From positions 15,284,047-15,348,046 of the forward strand of contig NC_054545.1 in assembly GCF_017654505.1 (NCBI RefSeq): 64,000 nucleotides of DNA, read 5' to 3'. The translations under genes were made by a program, and so were the position numbers. Below, piece after piece: positions 52,903-64,000 of this stretch (its first letter is position 1; the number at the start of each line of letters is the position of its first letter). Source of the DNA: Polyodon spathula (taxonomy: Eukaryota; Chordata; Actinopteri; Acipenseriformes; Polyodontidae). The notes beneath the pieces were generated by a model. That model was not told the DNA's origin, did not search any database, and was given only the letters and a program-made list of their open reading frames with translations.

Positions 52903-53496
52903 ACCCCTAGTTTGAAAACTGATTGGGCTCTTATTTGAGTCTTGTTTTGAAGTCTTGTTTCCGGTCCATGGATGGCAATTTGCTTAGGTTAGCTGGGCTG
53001 TTAATGAAGAGCAGAGAAAGCTCTGTGCACCACACTGTCAATGCCAGTGTTAATACAACATTAATAGATATAATTCAATGATAAACACTTTCACAGACCC
53101 CACATTGCACAAATCTGTTTGAGCAGCCTTGGACTGCAAGTACAGACATTGCCTATCTGCGCTAGAAAACCAGCAGAATCTGTTCTGTTTCTGAGATGCA
53201 CTGCTGCATTGCCAGCGGATGGGCAAGCACAAATGGTTTTTAACAATGTCCATGATGCCGTCTAATACTGTCAGTACCAAAAAAAAGACTCTCCAGTCTT
53301 ATCATCCTGGAACCAAATAGTAACTTACCTGCAATACACCAGCCTTTACCAGGGAATAAAAGTCAAGTACAGGTTGCAATGAACAAAATCATTTAAAAAA
53401 TCTTATCCATCACAGGTGTTTATGTTTATTCATTATATAGGTTTCAAATGTGCAGTTCTGAATAAACACATGTTTTACAAAAACCTCTCCATTTGA

Positions 53497-53941
53497 ACCC
53501 TTTCCAGTCCAATGTCGGACCCTGTCCAACATCATCAAAAAGATGAAGCACAGGTCTCAAGTTGTTTTTTCTCCGGAAAAAGCCAAAAAAAACCTTTCAA
53601 TGGCTGAGCGCTCAAAAAATCAGACATTTGCAGAGCTTTTAAGAATTGTTATAGTAATACAATAATGACTTGGATCGCATTATTGAGGAGCTTGGTGATA
53701 AAACGAATGATCAGGGGAGGATTTATCAGTATACAAGTCTATAAAGAGGTATACGAAAAATACAGTGAACAAGGGGTGGGGCTTGACTGTAGATACTGTA
53801 CTGGGTGTCCTTTTGAGATTCAATGCTTTTATTTTTAAACCCGTTTTATTCTGGGGAAAAAAAAAATTAAACAGTGCGTGTAAAAATAAATTGGACCCGA
53901 TGCGCCTGACAAGCGTTGAATAAATGGACTGCAAAGGGTTA
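53497..53941. mobile_element. piggyBac-like MITE, longer copy
   Basis: The left end is GAACCCTTTCCAGTCCA and the right end is TGGACTGCAAAGGGTTAA, with GGACCC-type motifs just inside each. About 445 bp. It has no transposase, but its internal sequence is unrelated to the 52.8-kb copy. Confidence 0.5.
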
Positions 53942-54370
53942 AATCATGACATCTGGTACAAGTTAAAGAAAGTGTGCCTGCCTTGCCTTCCAGGAAGTCT
54001 GTTGCTGCTTTACTTCCCTGGTCAATTCCCCGTTGCAGTGCCTTCAGGGTCAAAACATGACAGCCATCAGACAGGGGAAGTAGCTAGTTGGTTACTGACA
54101 GGAAAGAAGGGACTCAAGGGGTGCGGACAGTTTCACTTCCACCTAGTGCAGGGCCAGATATGTTTGTTAGCTACAATTACTTTACTTCAGCCTGTAAACT
54201 GTGAAGAATTCAAATCTAAAAGCTTGCTATAGCCTATGGACATCCAAACACCAGAGAACACTAAGGATCTTGTTTTTGGAAATCTGTTTCGTTAAAGCTT
54301 AAAAGAGAATCTTGTAGTAATCATCTTTATAGCTGTATAAAACCAGCACTACCACCCTAAAAACAAAGAA

Positions 54371-54700
54371 ACACACATGTCAGTGCTGTTGGATGTTCAC
54401 ACTACCAGCTCCAATAACAACCTTGACTTGCACAAAGAAAGAAAAACATTGAGTGAAATAGCTCGCATCACTCGATTTTCAAGGTGTGGTATCCAAAGCA
54501 TAATCAACAAGTACAGAAAAACACCTGTAATTGACAGACCCAAGACTGGAAGACCCAAAAAGATGTCTAACAAGGATGAGCAATACTTGAAGATAATATC
54601 CTTAAGGAATAAAAAGATGACAAGCGTTGAATTGGCACAGGTGTCCTACAGATGCTTGATATCCATTTCCTCTGTAGAAAATGCCTAATACAACCCTTAA
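54371..54700 (+). mobile_element. Tc1-like transposase N-terminal fragment
   Basis: Residues HKERKTLSEIARITRFSRCG (from about 54435) followed by IINKYRKT and PKTGRPKKMS form the paired-type helix-turn-helix DNA-binding region and GRP linker of Tc1-like transposases. The frame fails after about 80 codons and no DDE catalytic domain follows. It is a truncated relic. Confidence 0.65.
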
Positions 54701-54929
54701 AAAGAAAGCAATGACACAAATTAAATATAAAAGTAGCATACCTCCGTTTCATATCATTTTCTTGTGCTGGCAGATAATTTTTCAGGCGCTACAACATTCA
54801 CATTCAGCACTGTGCTGCTTCCATATGGCTCAGCTCCTAGAACAAAAGGAACAGCTGTTCTATCTGTTTGGAGGAAGTAATCATCATTTCCCAAGTAATA
54901 CTACAAATGGGGAAACACCGTTATGGAAA

Positions 54930-55320
54930 CAGATATGTAACAGGCGAGGTTCCAGAAGACTGGAAACTTGCAAATGTTGTGTCAGTATTTTAAAGTGAGG
55001 CAAGACAGATGCAGGTAACTACAGAACCATTCATTCAACACCCAGAACATGCCAACTGAGGGAAGCAATATAAAGGGCAGGCAGAGATCCAGCTTGGATT
55101 TATAAGATCAAAGGTCAATCCTGACATTTGTGGAGTGCTTGGATCTTTATTGTTCCTCAAGTATATAAAGGACTTGCATCCCTGCTTTGTAAATGTGTCC
55201 TTGCATCAACATCCCTCCACCTCTTCTCTTTCTCTACAGCAGTCCCTAGGCTCAAATATATGGGGGTCTCCAATCTCCCTGAAGTATCAATTAGGCGATT
55301 GCCTCACTAAGCCTCGCAGG
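54930..55320 (+). mobile_element. CR1-like LINE reverse-transcriptase relic
   Basis: It translates in pieces as GEVPEDWKLANVVSVF (about 54940-54990) and, after a deletion, VLGSLLFLKYIKDL (about 55130-55170). These are the motif before the RT fingers and the GSVLGPLLFLIYINDL motif of CR1-group ORF2. Not intact. Confidence 0.6.
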
Positions 55321-56595
55321 CAAGAATCAAAATATTGTATCAATACACTGTTGCCATTTCTAATGTCTGTTGTATTCACAAATCACTTTCTACTAAATAT
55401 TGGAGCATTTGTCTTGACATTCTGAACTTAATAAAATGAAGTGTAAATGTTCAGAAAAGAACTGAATGTGCATAAACATTTAAGATACAGTATAAGTCAA
55501 CAACTGCACTAGACAGAGATATAGTGGACTCCACATTAATGGTATCTTGCCAATGTGGCAATAAACATGGAAGCAGAATGTCAGGTTAGCTAGCCAAGAG
55601 GTAGAATAGCTGTATTAAAATTAGATCATTTTAGAGGAACGGGGTATGAAGGAATGGGTCAAGAAGTACAAGAAATTCAATTGGATGAAGTGATGAGCAG
55701 AAGTGATGTTCTGATGTTCTGGAGGGCACCATTTTCAGATACATCTCTAAAAACGCAAAAGAAAAAGATACATTTAGAGGAAAAAAACTCATCTTTCTGC
55801 ATCTGTTATACCATCATACTATAACAACTGCATTTATACAGCGTGTTGGAGTACTTACAAATTTGAAGACCTTGAATGTTGGTTGATTTGAAACACATTT
55901 TGATTTTCAAAGACCTGCAACTTTCAATTTACTTTGAATTTATTACTAGTTGACAGGAATCCAAATATACTTCTCATTTTTCATGGAAAAGGGAATGACT
56001 GCAGGGCTTGGTAAATCCTACACTTAGAGTAAAATAATGCATATGTGGCCTTCCATTCAGCAACAGCACACGTCCCCTTACACTTCTGCAACATTTACAC
56101 CATGTAGCTCACTAAAAACTTGGTCTCTGAAGCAGATTCCCATTTCCGTGGGACATCATCTTTGGAAACTCACACATACAATTTCAATTTATCTTCCTAG
56201 TAAACCTGTCATCAGAAAATTTGGTCCTGAATTTTTGAATGAGATGGTGCACTAAATCTGTCTCTAAAATCCACTTAAATATAAAAGAAACAAGTGTGCC
56301 TGTAACTTGATTCAGTATATGTCAAAGACATGCATTATAAAAATTATCAACTATTTGGACACAAGAGTCACTCCCTTCCAAAATGTTGACAAATTAATTT
56401 GAGCCCTGATATGTTATATTCAGAAATGATCAAGTTGCTGGAAAAACTCACAACTACTAACAATTCTTTAGGGTCTAGTTTAAGGGAAGATCACTCGACA
56501 ATGCATTAAGACCTCTGTTTCTAATTGCATATGCTTTGTTAACAGATTCAGTTTTTTTCAGTTTCAATATTGATCAGTAGTAGATCACACATTAC
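55321..56595. other. Stretch between the CR1 relic and the EIF2AK4 remains
   Basis: I looked here on the - strand for the last EIF2AK4 exons, which should encode the C-terminal RNA-binding and dimerisation domain, and could not recognise them. Confidence 0.4.
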
Positions 56596-56673
56596 CTTGA
56601 TGTAGTTTCCCTCTTTTTCAGAAACGAATGCAATTCCAGCATGTTTGCAACGTTCCTGCACAGCTTCTTGTGG
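56596..56673 (-). pseudogene. EIF2AK4: EIF2AK4 exon, HisRS-like anticodon-binding part
   Basis: 26 codons, PQEAVQERCKHAGIAFVSEK then EGNYIK, between acceptor CCTGTAG and donor AAG|GTAATG. It matches the GCN2 stretch around LVSDKEGSHVK. It is phase 0 at both ends, but the preceding exon ends in phase 1, so an intermediate exon has been lost. Confidence 0.75.
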
Positions 56674-56994
56674 CTACAGGTAGAGAAATAATAGTTTACT
56701 ATGTTATGACTTACAGTAGTATACATTATGCATAATTCACACATATGGATTATTGTACAAATTGTTATATTACTAGCAAAGAAAATTACTTCGACACTTT
56801 ATCAAGCTGCTGCCGACAGCTGTAAAACAAGTCAGGTTTCACTTGATACTTCCAGTTAGTTTCCAACTGTGTCCTCTGGTCCTGATTTATGTGCTGCACT
56901 TGACCAAAGTATTAGGTCAGGGTTAACTTTGACAACTCCTTTTAGGATCACTACCATCACTTTACAAAAGGAAGACCCTATAGCAATTACTTAC

Positions 56995-57088
56995 CTGCGA
57001 CACCTCGTTTCTGAAGGATTTGAATAGCTCTATCCATCGACGTCTGGGCAACAGAAACCACCAGCACGTCGCAGCAGCTTATTGAAGG
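56995..57088 (-). pseudogene. EIF2AK4: EIF2AK4 exon, CDVLVVSV region
   Basis: Acceptor AAACTAG, donor GCAG|GTAAGT. It encodes SCCDVLVVSVAQTSMDRAIQ, closely matching GCN2's CDLLVVSVGQMSMSRAIN. The frame is open. Confidence 0.85.
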
Positions 57089-57479
57089 CTAGTTTATAAG
57101 AGAAAACAAAAGCGCCAGATTCAATTAACATTTTAGCTGGGTAAAAAGGGTTTTGTGAAATCTGAAATTCATATTCAATATATGGGTAAAATGTGGAGCA
57201 AAATAAATACTAGAAAACTTAAAGAATACCAATATCACCTTGGATACATGACACCCAATAAAGAACACTAAAGAAAATAATTTATTGTACAAGTACTGTT
57301 TACTGTTGCCTAAGGCATGGTGTGTCAGATTGGGTTTTCTTCCACTGTATATAACCTATAAAGATGCCATTCAACTGCTCCCTCAAAGACTCTGTTATTT
57401 GATCTTAGGAATGTCCTAACCAAGTTTCACACAAAGAAAAGCAGTTCTCCTGCTCAATGAAATCCCCTTCAGTACTTAC

Positions 57480-57555
57480 CATGTGTTTTAAAGACCCTGC
57501 TTACTGTTTCATATACATATTGCTGTAGTTTGGCACCATGGGATGAATAGCTTCC
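57480..57555 (-). pseudogene. EIF2AK4: EIF2AK4 exon, start of HisRS-like domain
   Basis: Acceptor TTTATTAG, donor CATG|GTAAGT. It encodes SSHGAKLQQYVYETVSRVFK followed by THG, aligned with GCN2's TAKMQQHVCETIIRIFKRHG. The frame is open; the next exon in the human gene has no counterpart here. Confidence 0.85.
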
Positions 57556-57832
57556 CTAATAAAAAAAAAAAAAAAATCATCAATATGTATTTCACCATCA
57601 TACAATCACATACTGTACAGACAGTAGATGGAACATATCCACTTAAGCATGAAATGGTATGTTATAACCTTATTTATTAACTGTTGCCAATACTCGCTCA
57701 GCCCTCAGCATAATACTTTCCCCAGTTACCCCATTAAATACCTTCAACATGGTCTGTTCGATGAAGCCTCATTTCCTCTGTCCTAAGCATCTCCACTTAA
57801 TTCCCAACTGTGTTCTCTGGTCCTAATATGGT

Positions 57833-58010
<178 letters not shown>

Positions 58011-58182
58011 TTCTTTTCAAAAGAGCACATGTGGGGCTTTCACAGCTACGACGGGTGAAGCGGTTTGCTCCTGGATTGCCCCTTGACTTGCACGCCCATC
58101 CAGTTTTCAGGGGTCCTGGAACTTTAAACATTCAAAACATGAAAATAAAAAGAAGAGGAACTGCAGAGGTCAATGTCATCAC

Positions 58183-58387
58183 TGGTGAGATATTTTGTGA
58201 GAAGAGCAGATGGAGCATGTTGCGGTAGGCTTTTCCATTCAGGTTAGCCAGCATGTGGTGCAGCACCTCATGCAGCTCAGATTCCTCCATCTGGGATGGA
58301 GGAAGGCGCTCACTCGCTTTTCAACAGCTCCGCGGCTGTCGGCCTCAGAGCTGGATCGTGTTCCAAAAGCCAAGTAATGACCCGTCT
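58183..58387 (-). pseudogene. EIF2AK4: EIF2AK4 exon, end of kinase domain and linker, frameshifted
   Basis: Acceptor CTCATCCCAG. It reads RRVITWLLEHDPALRPTAAE then LLKSE, then hits TGA. The similarity resumes one base over as QMEESELHEVLHHMLANLNG then KAYRNM and FSQNISP. The break is near 58313. The left boundary is uncertain: similarity ends near 58183, where a weak GTGATG donor exists. Confidence 0.8.
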
Positions 58388-59365
58388 CTGGGATGAGAAA
58401 AACAAAGGAAGTGCAATACAGGAAAGACCGCCATGCTTACATTTTACGAAGAAAATGCAAAAGCTTAATAGACATGATCCGAGTGTCAAAAGAGCTAAAG
58501 CGGTTCTCTTCTATGCGTGATACCTGACTGTCTGTACCATATCACAACCACGTTATATTTTACACTGCTAAAATGACTATTCCTCTCTGAAAGTGTGCTG
58601 TTATTCAGATTACGGTTTTTGTTGATTGTCTGTATTGTTCTTCCTGAGCATTTTCCTGCATCAAACTCCGATTGTGGTTGAATGTCTTTATTTTATTGTC
58701 ACGCCAAAATAAAAATCAGCAAAATGTAGCTACTTGATCTGTGGTTTGAGCTCTGAATCCAGTGCTTTTTCTTAGCTACTAGAGTTCAACTGCTGTTCTT
58801 CATGACACTATTGCTGTCCATCTCTTGTGGAATTGGTTATATCCATGCCCCCCCCCCCATCCATCTCTAATTACAAAGCAGTATTCTGTACAGTTTAAAC
58901 AACTGCAGCAGACATTCCAACAAGTGAGCAATCAGCTGCTATTCTAGACCTGATGAGCCAAATGGCCACCTGTCCATTTTCTTTTCAATTGTTTACGAAT
59001 ACATTCAATTGCCTTTTATTAGAAGAATACACAAATTTATGATACCGAATCCTAAACAAATTACCTGTCTTACCTATAAAGTTCAGTATTATGATTATTA
59101 TGTGCTGCTGTGAATTTGTTGTGACTTGCCAAGTTGTTCTCTGTAGACATCCCGCCATGTATTTTGATTTTACTAATCTGTTTATTTCTGTTACATTGGG
59201 TTCCAAAACCAGTCATGCCAAACCTGTAATGTAAAAAACACAGCAAAAGAAATGATGGCTAGAAATACAATCGGTAACGCTTTTCTTAATGCACCTGTAC
59301 CAGGATGCACTAGACCATTATTCAATGCAGCTTTACAAAAGCAGGACAGGATACTACCAGTAAAA

Positions 59366-59449
<84 letters not shown>

Positions 59450-60443
59450 TACACATTACTCATAAGGGTCGATTTCTGAAAAGTAAAATGTTGCACTATT
59501 GGTGAAATTACAAAGCCTATCTCCAAGTGTCTATACGTAACACACTTATTTAGTCAATCAGCTTACAAATAGATGCATCACATTTATGTTTTGAATGAGG
59601 TGGTTGAGGACTCTGTTTTTAATGGACTTAAGGGAATACAGAGAGTTGTGATTTTTTAACCAAAGCACATTTAGAAAGCTGTAAGGTACAGGGTGTAGAT
59701 GTGCAAACAATACTCTCAAGAGAGGATGTTTTACTCCTCAAAACAAGGAATTTAGAGGGTGTGGAGACTTGACATCACTTGACCTTGTGCAATAAAGAAT
59801 GAACCACTGTTGAATTTAAGAGAAACTTGCTTTAGAAAAGAGCAGCCATTTGAGAACCAATAAAGATCCTCCATAAACAGCCAGGTTTTCCGATGCTTCT
59901 AGCAGAAACTGGTAACATAATTGCTTAACTTCTGCTAATAACTTGTGGTCTCATTACTGTGTCCAATGATAATGACTAAGCACTGAAAATATGAAGTTGT
60001 ACTCTGCAACAGTACTTCTTAAAACACACTGAACTAATCCATAAGGTTCAAAGTAGTGTAAAAATGTGACTATCAAATAAATGTGATCAATAAAGTTGAA
60101 ATAATAATGCTACGTTACCATATTGTTTGAATACATGTAGAATTACATACTGCTTTGTAGTTTTTCATTAGTACTTAACAAAAAAGTGACAAAAATGGAC
60201 ATTTTGAAATCTAACATGAAATACTGTACTACTATTATGGCTTCTGGTAGACACTTACGATCTAACTTTGTAGTTTCTTTAATTACATGAAGTAAAAAAA
60301 AAAAAATGTTCATACAGTTTTTTAATCGCGTCTCAATCCTGAAATTCTAGGTGATGCAAAACTTTTGGCCACTGCTGTAGAATCTCACAAAACATAGATA
60401 ACATTCACACACTTTAGAGATGAAGTGAAGAAATGTGACTGAC
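58388..60443. other. Pseudogene intron, catalytic exons missing
   Basis: Both strands were read for the GCN2 HRDLKP and DFG segments without success. It contains a C9 run (about 58850) and the TA tract at 59374-59446. Confidence 0.4.
59374..59446 (+). repeat. (TA)n microsatellite
   Basis: About 36 TA units preceded by A13. Confidence 0.95.
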
Positions 60444-60545
60444 CTGAATGTACAGATAGTGGACTGTCAGCAGGACTGGTCTCTCCTCCTCGCTGCTCTC
60501 TGGAGCAGACAAAGGGCTAGCAGCATTCCTCTTACTATCTTCCTC
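60444..60545 (-). pseudogene. EIF2AK4: EIF2AK4 exon, kinase insert end
   Basis: 34 open codons between acceptor TTATCCAG and donor CAG|GTCAGT. Acidic insert sequence ends VHYLYIQ, identical to GCN2's VHYLYIQ just before its MEYC hinge. The hinge, HRD and DFG exons that should follow were not found in 58388-60443. Confidence 0.82.
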
Positions 60546-61215
60546 CTGGATAAGTGGGGAAAAAAGATCTGATTGTCACTATGACACAATGAGAAAACAA
60601 ACCAGTTACTGGTTTTAAAATGTGTACTAATCTGTAAGACTAAATTTAGAACTACTTTCCCCTCTATTTTGTGATAATTGTCAGAGTGGGTGAAGGGCTC
60701 TTTGGTGGTAGCACTGAGTTCTATCTTTAACTCAAGGTACTGTGAAAGCACTGGAATTTTGTGGCTAGAAGCCTGTCTTGACTGACCCTGGAATACTATC
60801 CTGTTAAGGCTAATGGATGGCAGTATCCAAGCCAATCCAATCATTTGTTCCCTATCTGAGATTGCCTGCAAAGGTGCACGGCGTTGAATTGTACAACTGA
60901 GAGATACTGATCATTGACAAAAACCAAGCATTGCAGTGCCTATATTAAAAAAAAAAAAACACTTTCCTGCACAGAAAAATGGTATTTCAAATGTAAATGT
61001 TGTTCATGTTTTGTTTTTTTTATTATTTTGTAAAAAAAAAAGGAAATACACATCACCTGATCGTTCTTCAGGTGATTTTTTCAAAAATGTAGTTGATCCA
61101 TTTTTAATATAATAATAATAATTTTAACACGATACTGAGTGTTCATGGGACCCACTGTAGCATCACCACCCCAGAGAGCTAAGCAAAATTAATAGATCTT
61201 TGTTCCAAAATGTAC

Positions 61216-61289
61216 CGGTGAATGACTGTCTCTGCCTCCATCCCCATTTGTAATTATGATGTCTCTGTCGGGAGTCACTGTTACAGGCG
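61216..61289 (-). pseudogene. EIF2AK4: EIF2AK4 exon, acidic kinase insert, frameshifted
   Basis: Acceptor ATGTTACAG, donor CCG|GTACAT. It encodes ACNSDS, then after a one-base shift near 61270 DRDIIITNGDGG, matching GCN2's ASDSESDIIFDNED. Phases fit the neighbouring exons if the extra base is ignored. Confidence 0.7.
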
Positions 61290-61398
61290 CTGTAACATAT
61301 GCATCCATGTTAGTACCTTTAACCATATCCAGAGAAAACTCTTGTGTGTGCGATTGACGTGATTTTCATCCATAACAATTTTGCAAAGGAGAACTTAC

Positions 61399-61778
61399 CG
61401 GAAAGAGGCACAGAACACATCTTCATCATCACTGGACTGATCTTCTCCACCACGTTTGGCACTCGAGGATTTCTCAACAGTGGTGCTCCACTCCACGGAG
61501 CTCACCAAAGCAGGAGGAGGGGCATTGTCTTCCACCACAGTTCGGTTACCTTATCATGGGGAGGACTGGCATTGGAAGTCTTCTGTTCTGAGCTTTCATT
61601 GCTTAGGACACCACTAGAGGGTCTCTTTTTTCAATCCACGCATTGTAGCAACGCACAATATTTTCACGATTGAGTCGAGAAAGTAAAGTGACTTCTCCCT
61701 TTATTCTGTGGAACTTCTTGCTGAATTCACTTGAATGCGTTTTATAGCGTAGGAACAGCCATCCAGTTTGTTCTGGAC
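61399..61778 (-). pseudogene. EIF2AK4: EIF2AK4 exon, kinase N-lobe, multiple frame breaks
   Basis: Acceptor CTCTGCAG, donor CCG|GTAAGT. It reads VQNKLDGCSYAIKRI (with the ATP-anchoring lysine), then after a break KFHRIKGEVTLLSRLNRENI then VRCYNAWIE, then two more breaks, and ends VSSVEWSTTVEKSSSAK then SSDDEDVFCASF. The equivalent GCN2 segment is continuous. Breaks are near 61720, 61628 and 61542. Confidence 0.85.
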
Positions 61779-61992
61779 CTGCAGAGTAAATACAGAAAAC
61801 AAGCTCATCCCTAGGGGTATAACGTAAGGGGAATGGTATCCCAGATGATTATATATATATATAGTTTGTATGGCAGTTTTCTGTCCAACCCCATCTTAAT
61901 CCCTCTGGATTTCCTGAAGTCAGTCAGTCACTTCCACCTGCTTCGTATGCAAATCTTATGGACTATCCCTGGAGTCAAGGTCAGTAAAATAT

Positions 61993-62023
<31 letters not shown>

Positions 62024-62037
62024 GATATATCTATATC

Positions 62038-62062
<25 letters not shown>
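61993..62062 (+). repeat. Interrupted (TA)n microsatellite
   Basis: TA repeats with a GATATATCTATATC interruption, followed by a short CA/CATA tract to about 62085. Confidence 0.9.
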
Positions 62063-62071
<9 letters not shown>

Positions 62072-62084
62072 TACATACACACGC

Positions 62085-62965
62085 ACAGTACCAGTCAAAA
62101 GTTTGAGTACACCTGCTTGAAACCAGGATTTTCATGATTATCTATGCTTTTAATTGTATAAACTTGTCTATAAACACTTAATATTTCATTATATGATACG
62201 TGTACTTATATAAGCTGATAATCATAAGTGAACTGCGTACAAAAATTGATTTTTTAAATGAAAATGTAAATCTTGTCAATTTCAATGAAATGGTCACCCA
62301 ACGCAAGGGGATTTCAGTCTGAACCCCAAGTCAGTTAAGTCTAAAATGTGTATAACACGGTGTTAGAACACTGGCCTAAGTATAAAAGTGTCTTTGTTAG
62401 ATGTTCTCCGAGTTAACTAGCATGTTACCTAATTAACCTTTTGTCACCAATTATTGTTAACAGGTGACGTTCCATGATTTCTATAAATATAGGTAGCATA
62501 GGCACAAGTTTGTCATTCCTGAATGTAAGGGTGCAGACAAGTCTGTGAAACCGGCAATTAACTGCCCCTGAAATACAAGCTCAGCTAAATGCTACTAGAA
62601 GTACAGATGTTTCAACATCAACTGTTCAGAGGAGATTGCGTGAAGCTGGCCTAACTGGAAGAATTGCTGCAAAGAAACCATTGTTAAGAGTGCAGTATAA
62701 AAGGAAGAGACTTGCCTGGGCCAAAAAACACAGAAACTGGACATTTGAGGAGTGAAAGTCGGTCTTATGGACCGATGCGTCTTTGAAATATCTAGGTCCA
62801 ACCGCCGAGTATTTGTAAGGCGCAGAGAGGGCGAGCGCATGAGTTCTGCATGTGTGGTTTCCACTGTCAAGCATGGAGGAGGCAGTGTCATGGTCTGGGG
62901 TTGCTTGAGCTGGAAGCTGGAGCTTCCCACAATAGTTAAATGGTACTTTTTTTTTTTTTTTTTAA
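62085..62965 (+). mobile_element. Tc1-like transposon relic, 3'-truncated
   Basis: The left end, CAGTACCAGTCAAAAGTTTG, is a characteristic Tc1-family terminus. Coding remnants read TSTVQRRLREAGLTGRIAAK (about 62610-62670), then RLAWAKKHRNWTFEE and VLWTDAS, the first catalytic aspartate region, with in-frame stops. It ends abruptly at a T-run near 62945 and has no right terminus. Confidence 0.8.
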
Positions 62966-63235
62966 GAATGCATCCCAAACCGATGTAGGCACATGCAAAT
63001 CAAGAGGTAAATCAGGGAGACAAGCAGAGCTAAGACAAGAAGTCCCTTTCATCAGTCAAATTGGAATCTACCTGTTTTAAATCACGTTCATTATTATAAT
63101 TTTTATAGTTATTTACTGATTTAGAGGGAATTTTAATGGTTTAAATTATTGTTCTCCAATGTAACCCACGACATGAACAAAATGGGCTACAAGTTTAGCA
63201 GCTTTAGTTTTGAGTTAGTTGAAATGGTTTACCGC

Positions 63236-63416
63236 AGGGGTGCCAAATCCTGGTCTCGGAGGGCCGTTGTACCTCCTGGCTTTTATTGCGATTGCCACAA
63301 ATTACTTTATTGGACCAATCGATTGCTTATTAGAAGTCAATTAATCAATTCAGTGTACAGTTCGAACAAAAACCAGGAGGGCACCAGTCCACTAGGACCA
63401 TGATTTGGCCCCCCTG
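63236..63416. mobile_element. Short MITE-like element, copy 3
   Basis: It starts CAGGGGTGCCAAATCCTGGT, ends GATTTGGCCCCCCTG in inverted form and has the ATTGGACCAAT core and AACAAAAACCAGGAGGG motif shared with copy 1 at 2006-2132. Confidence 0.6.
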
Positions 63417-64000
63417 CTTTAAAGGGAGTTACTTTATACCTCATTTGAACACAAGAGGGAGACTTACAACTAAAAAATAAGCTCACTGATTCCCCTGAAG
63501 CTTAGCTAATTGCTCCTAAAATCAGCCAAAGCAGTAATAGGTTATTTTATGCCAGTCAGAACTGAATCTTGCAATGAAAATGAGAAAGTTTCAACAGAAC
63601 AGCGTTAAGAAAAATCACTGCATACATATTCACTTTGTCAAAGTAAAAAATAAATAAAAATATTCTCCACCAATCGCTGGCTCAAGTACATACATCCTTG
63701 GCACTCTGAGAGGATCAATGTTATAACCTAAAAAACGTTTAGTATCATTGTCAATAAAAAGCAGCCAGCAGAATCAAGGGAGCTTAAAAGGAAATATTAT
63801 AGGTCTTGCAGTTTAACCAAAAAAGTTTACCACCATTGTGGGCAAGGTTTTCCTTACTTGGTGTGTTTATTGGTTGCAGATTGAACATTAAAACAATACT
63901 GCGTTATCCTGAATTGCGAGTTTTATTTGTACCCTACTTAAACCAAGTAAGAGCTGAATACAAACTCTGAACTACACACTCATTTCTAGTATGCATATTC
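63417..64000. other. End of window; one short coding-like patch
   Basis: Mostly unique AT-rich DNA. On the - strand 63671-63727 follows a good acceptor (ACGTTTTTTAG) and is open; see findings. Nothing else seen. Confidence 0.3.

Noticed and set aside
58296..58520. + strand open frame of 74 codons
   Set aside because: It is the antisense of the EIF2AK4 kinase-end exon and has no similarity of its own.
60467..60871. - strand open frame of 134 codons
   Set aside because: It overlaps the EIF2AK4 insert exon in the wrong frame; the exon reads VHYLYIQ in another frame.

Overview
The window is vertebrate nuclear DNA, most likely from a non-teleost ray-finned fish. A sturgeon or paddlefish is my best guess, but it rests only on repeat content and gene history. 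The evidence is large GT-AG introns, CR1- and L2-type LINEs, Tc1-like transposons, a Gmr1-like Ty3/gypsy element, an R2/Hero-type LINE, tRNA-derived CORE-like SINEs and long TA, GATA and ATT microsatellites. Nothing bacterial is present.

The main gene is on the + strand from 10115 to 49599. Fifteen coding exons join in frame, with every intron phase matching, into one 939-codon reading frame. It encodes a type I membrane protein of the CRIM1 family (cysteine-rich motor neuron 1; IGFBP-like, antistasin and VWFC repeats, one membrane span, short tail). It is too divergent at both ends and too different in domain count to be CRIM1 itself. I read it as a CRIM1 paralogue. A TATA box lies about 230 bp before the start codon, with a three-codon upstream ORF between them.

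Downstream and convergent, on the - strand from about 56.6 to 61.8 kb, are seven recognisable exons of EIF2AK4 (GCN2 kinase). They carry at least five frame breaks, and the catalytic-loop exons and most of the HisRS-like exons are missing, so this copy is a decaying pseudogene. Human EIF2AK4 is on 15q15, a region with several paralogues of genes on 2p, where CRIM1 lies. The neighbourhood therefore suggests the CRIM1-like gene is the lost 15q-side ohnologue of CRIM1.

Layout: 1-9.8 kb, intergenic with MITEs and an L2-like LINE; 9.9-12.6 kb, promoter and exons 1-3; 12.6-33 kb, a 20-kb intron 3 holding two foldback elements, a near-intact 5.55-kb gypsy element with 588-bp LTRs, a palindromic TTAA-flanked MITE, an R2/Hero-type LINE and a 240-bp TG/TA microsatellite; 33-49.6 kb, exons 4-15 with a 543-bp miniature LTR element, a Tc1 relic and CR1 and SINE fragments in introns; 49.6-56.6 kb, SINEs, piggyBac-like MITEs and Tc1 and CR1 fragments; 56.6-61.8 kb, the EIF2AK4 pseudogene; 62-64 kb, another Tc1 relic and a MITE.
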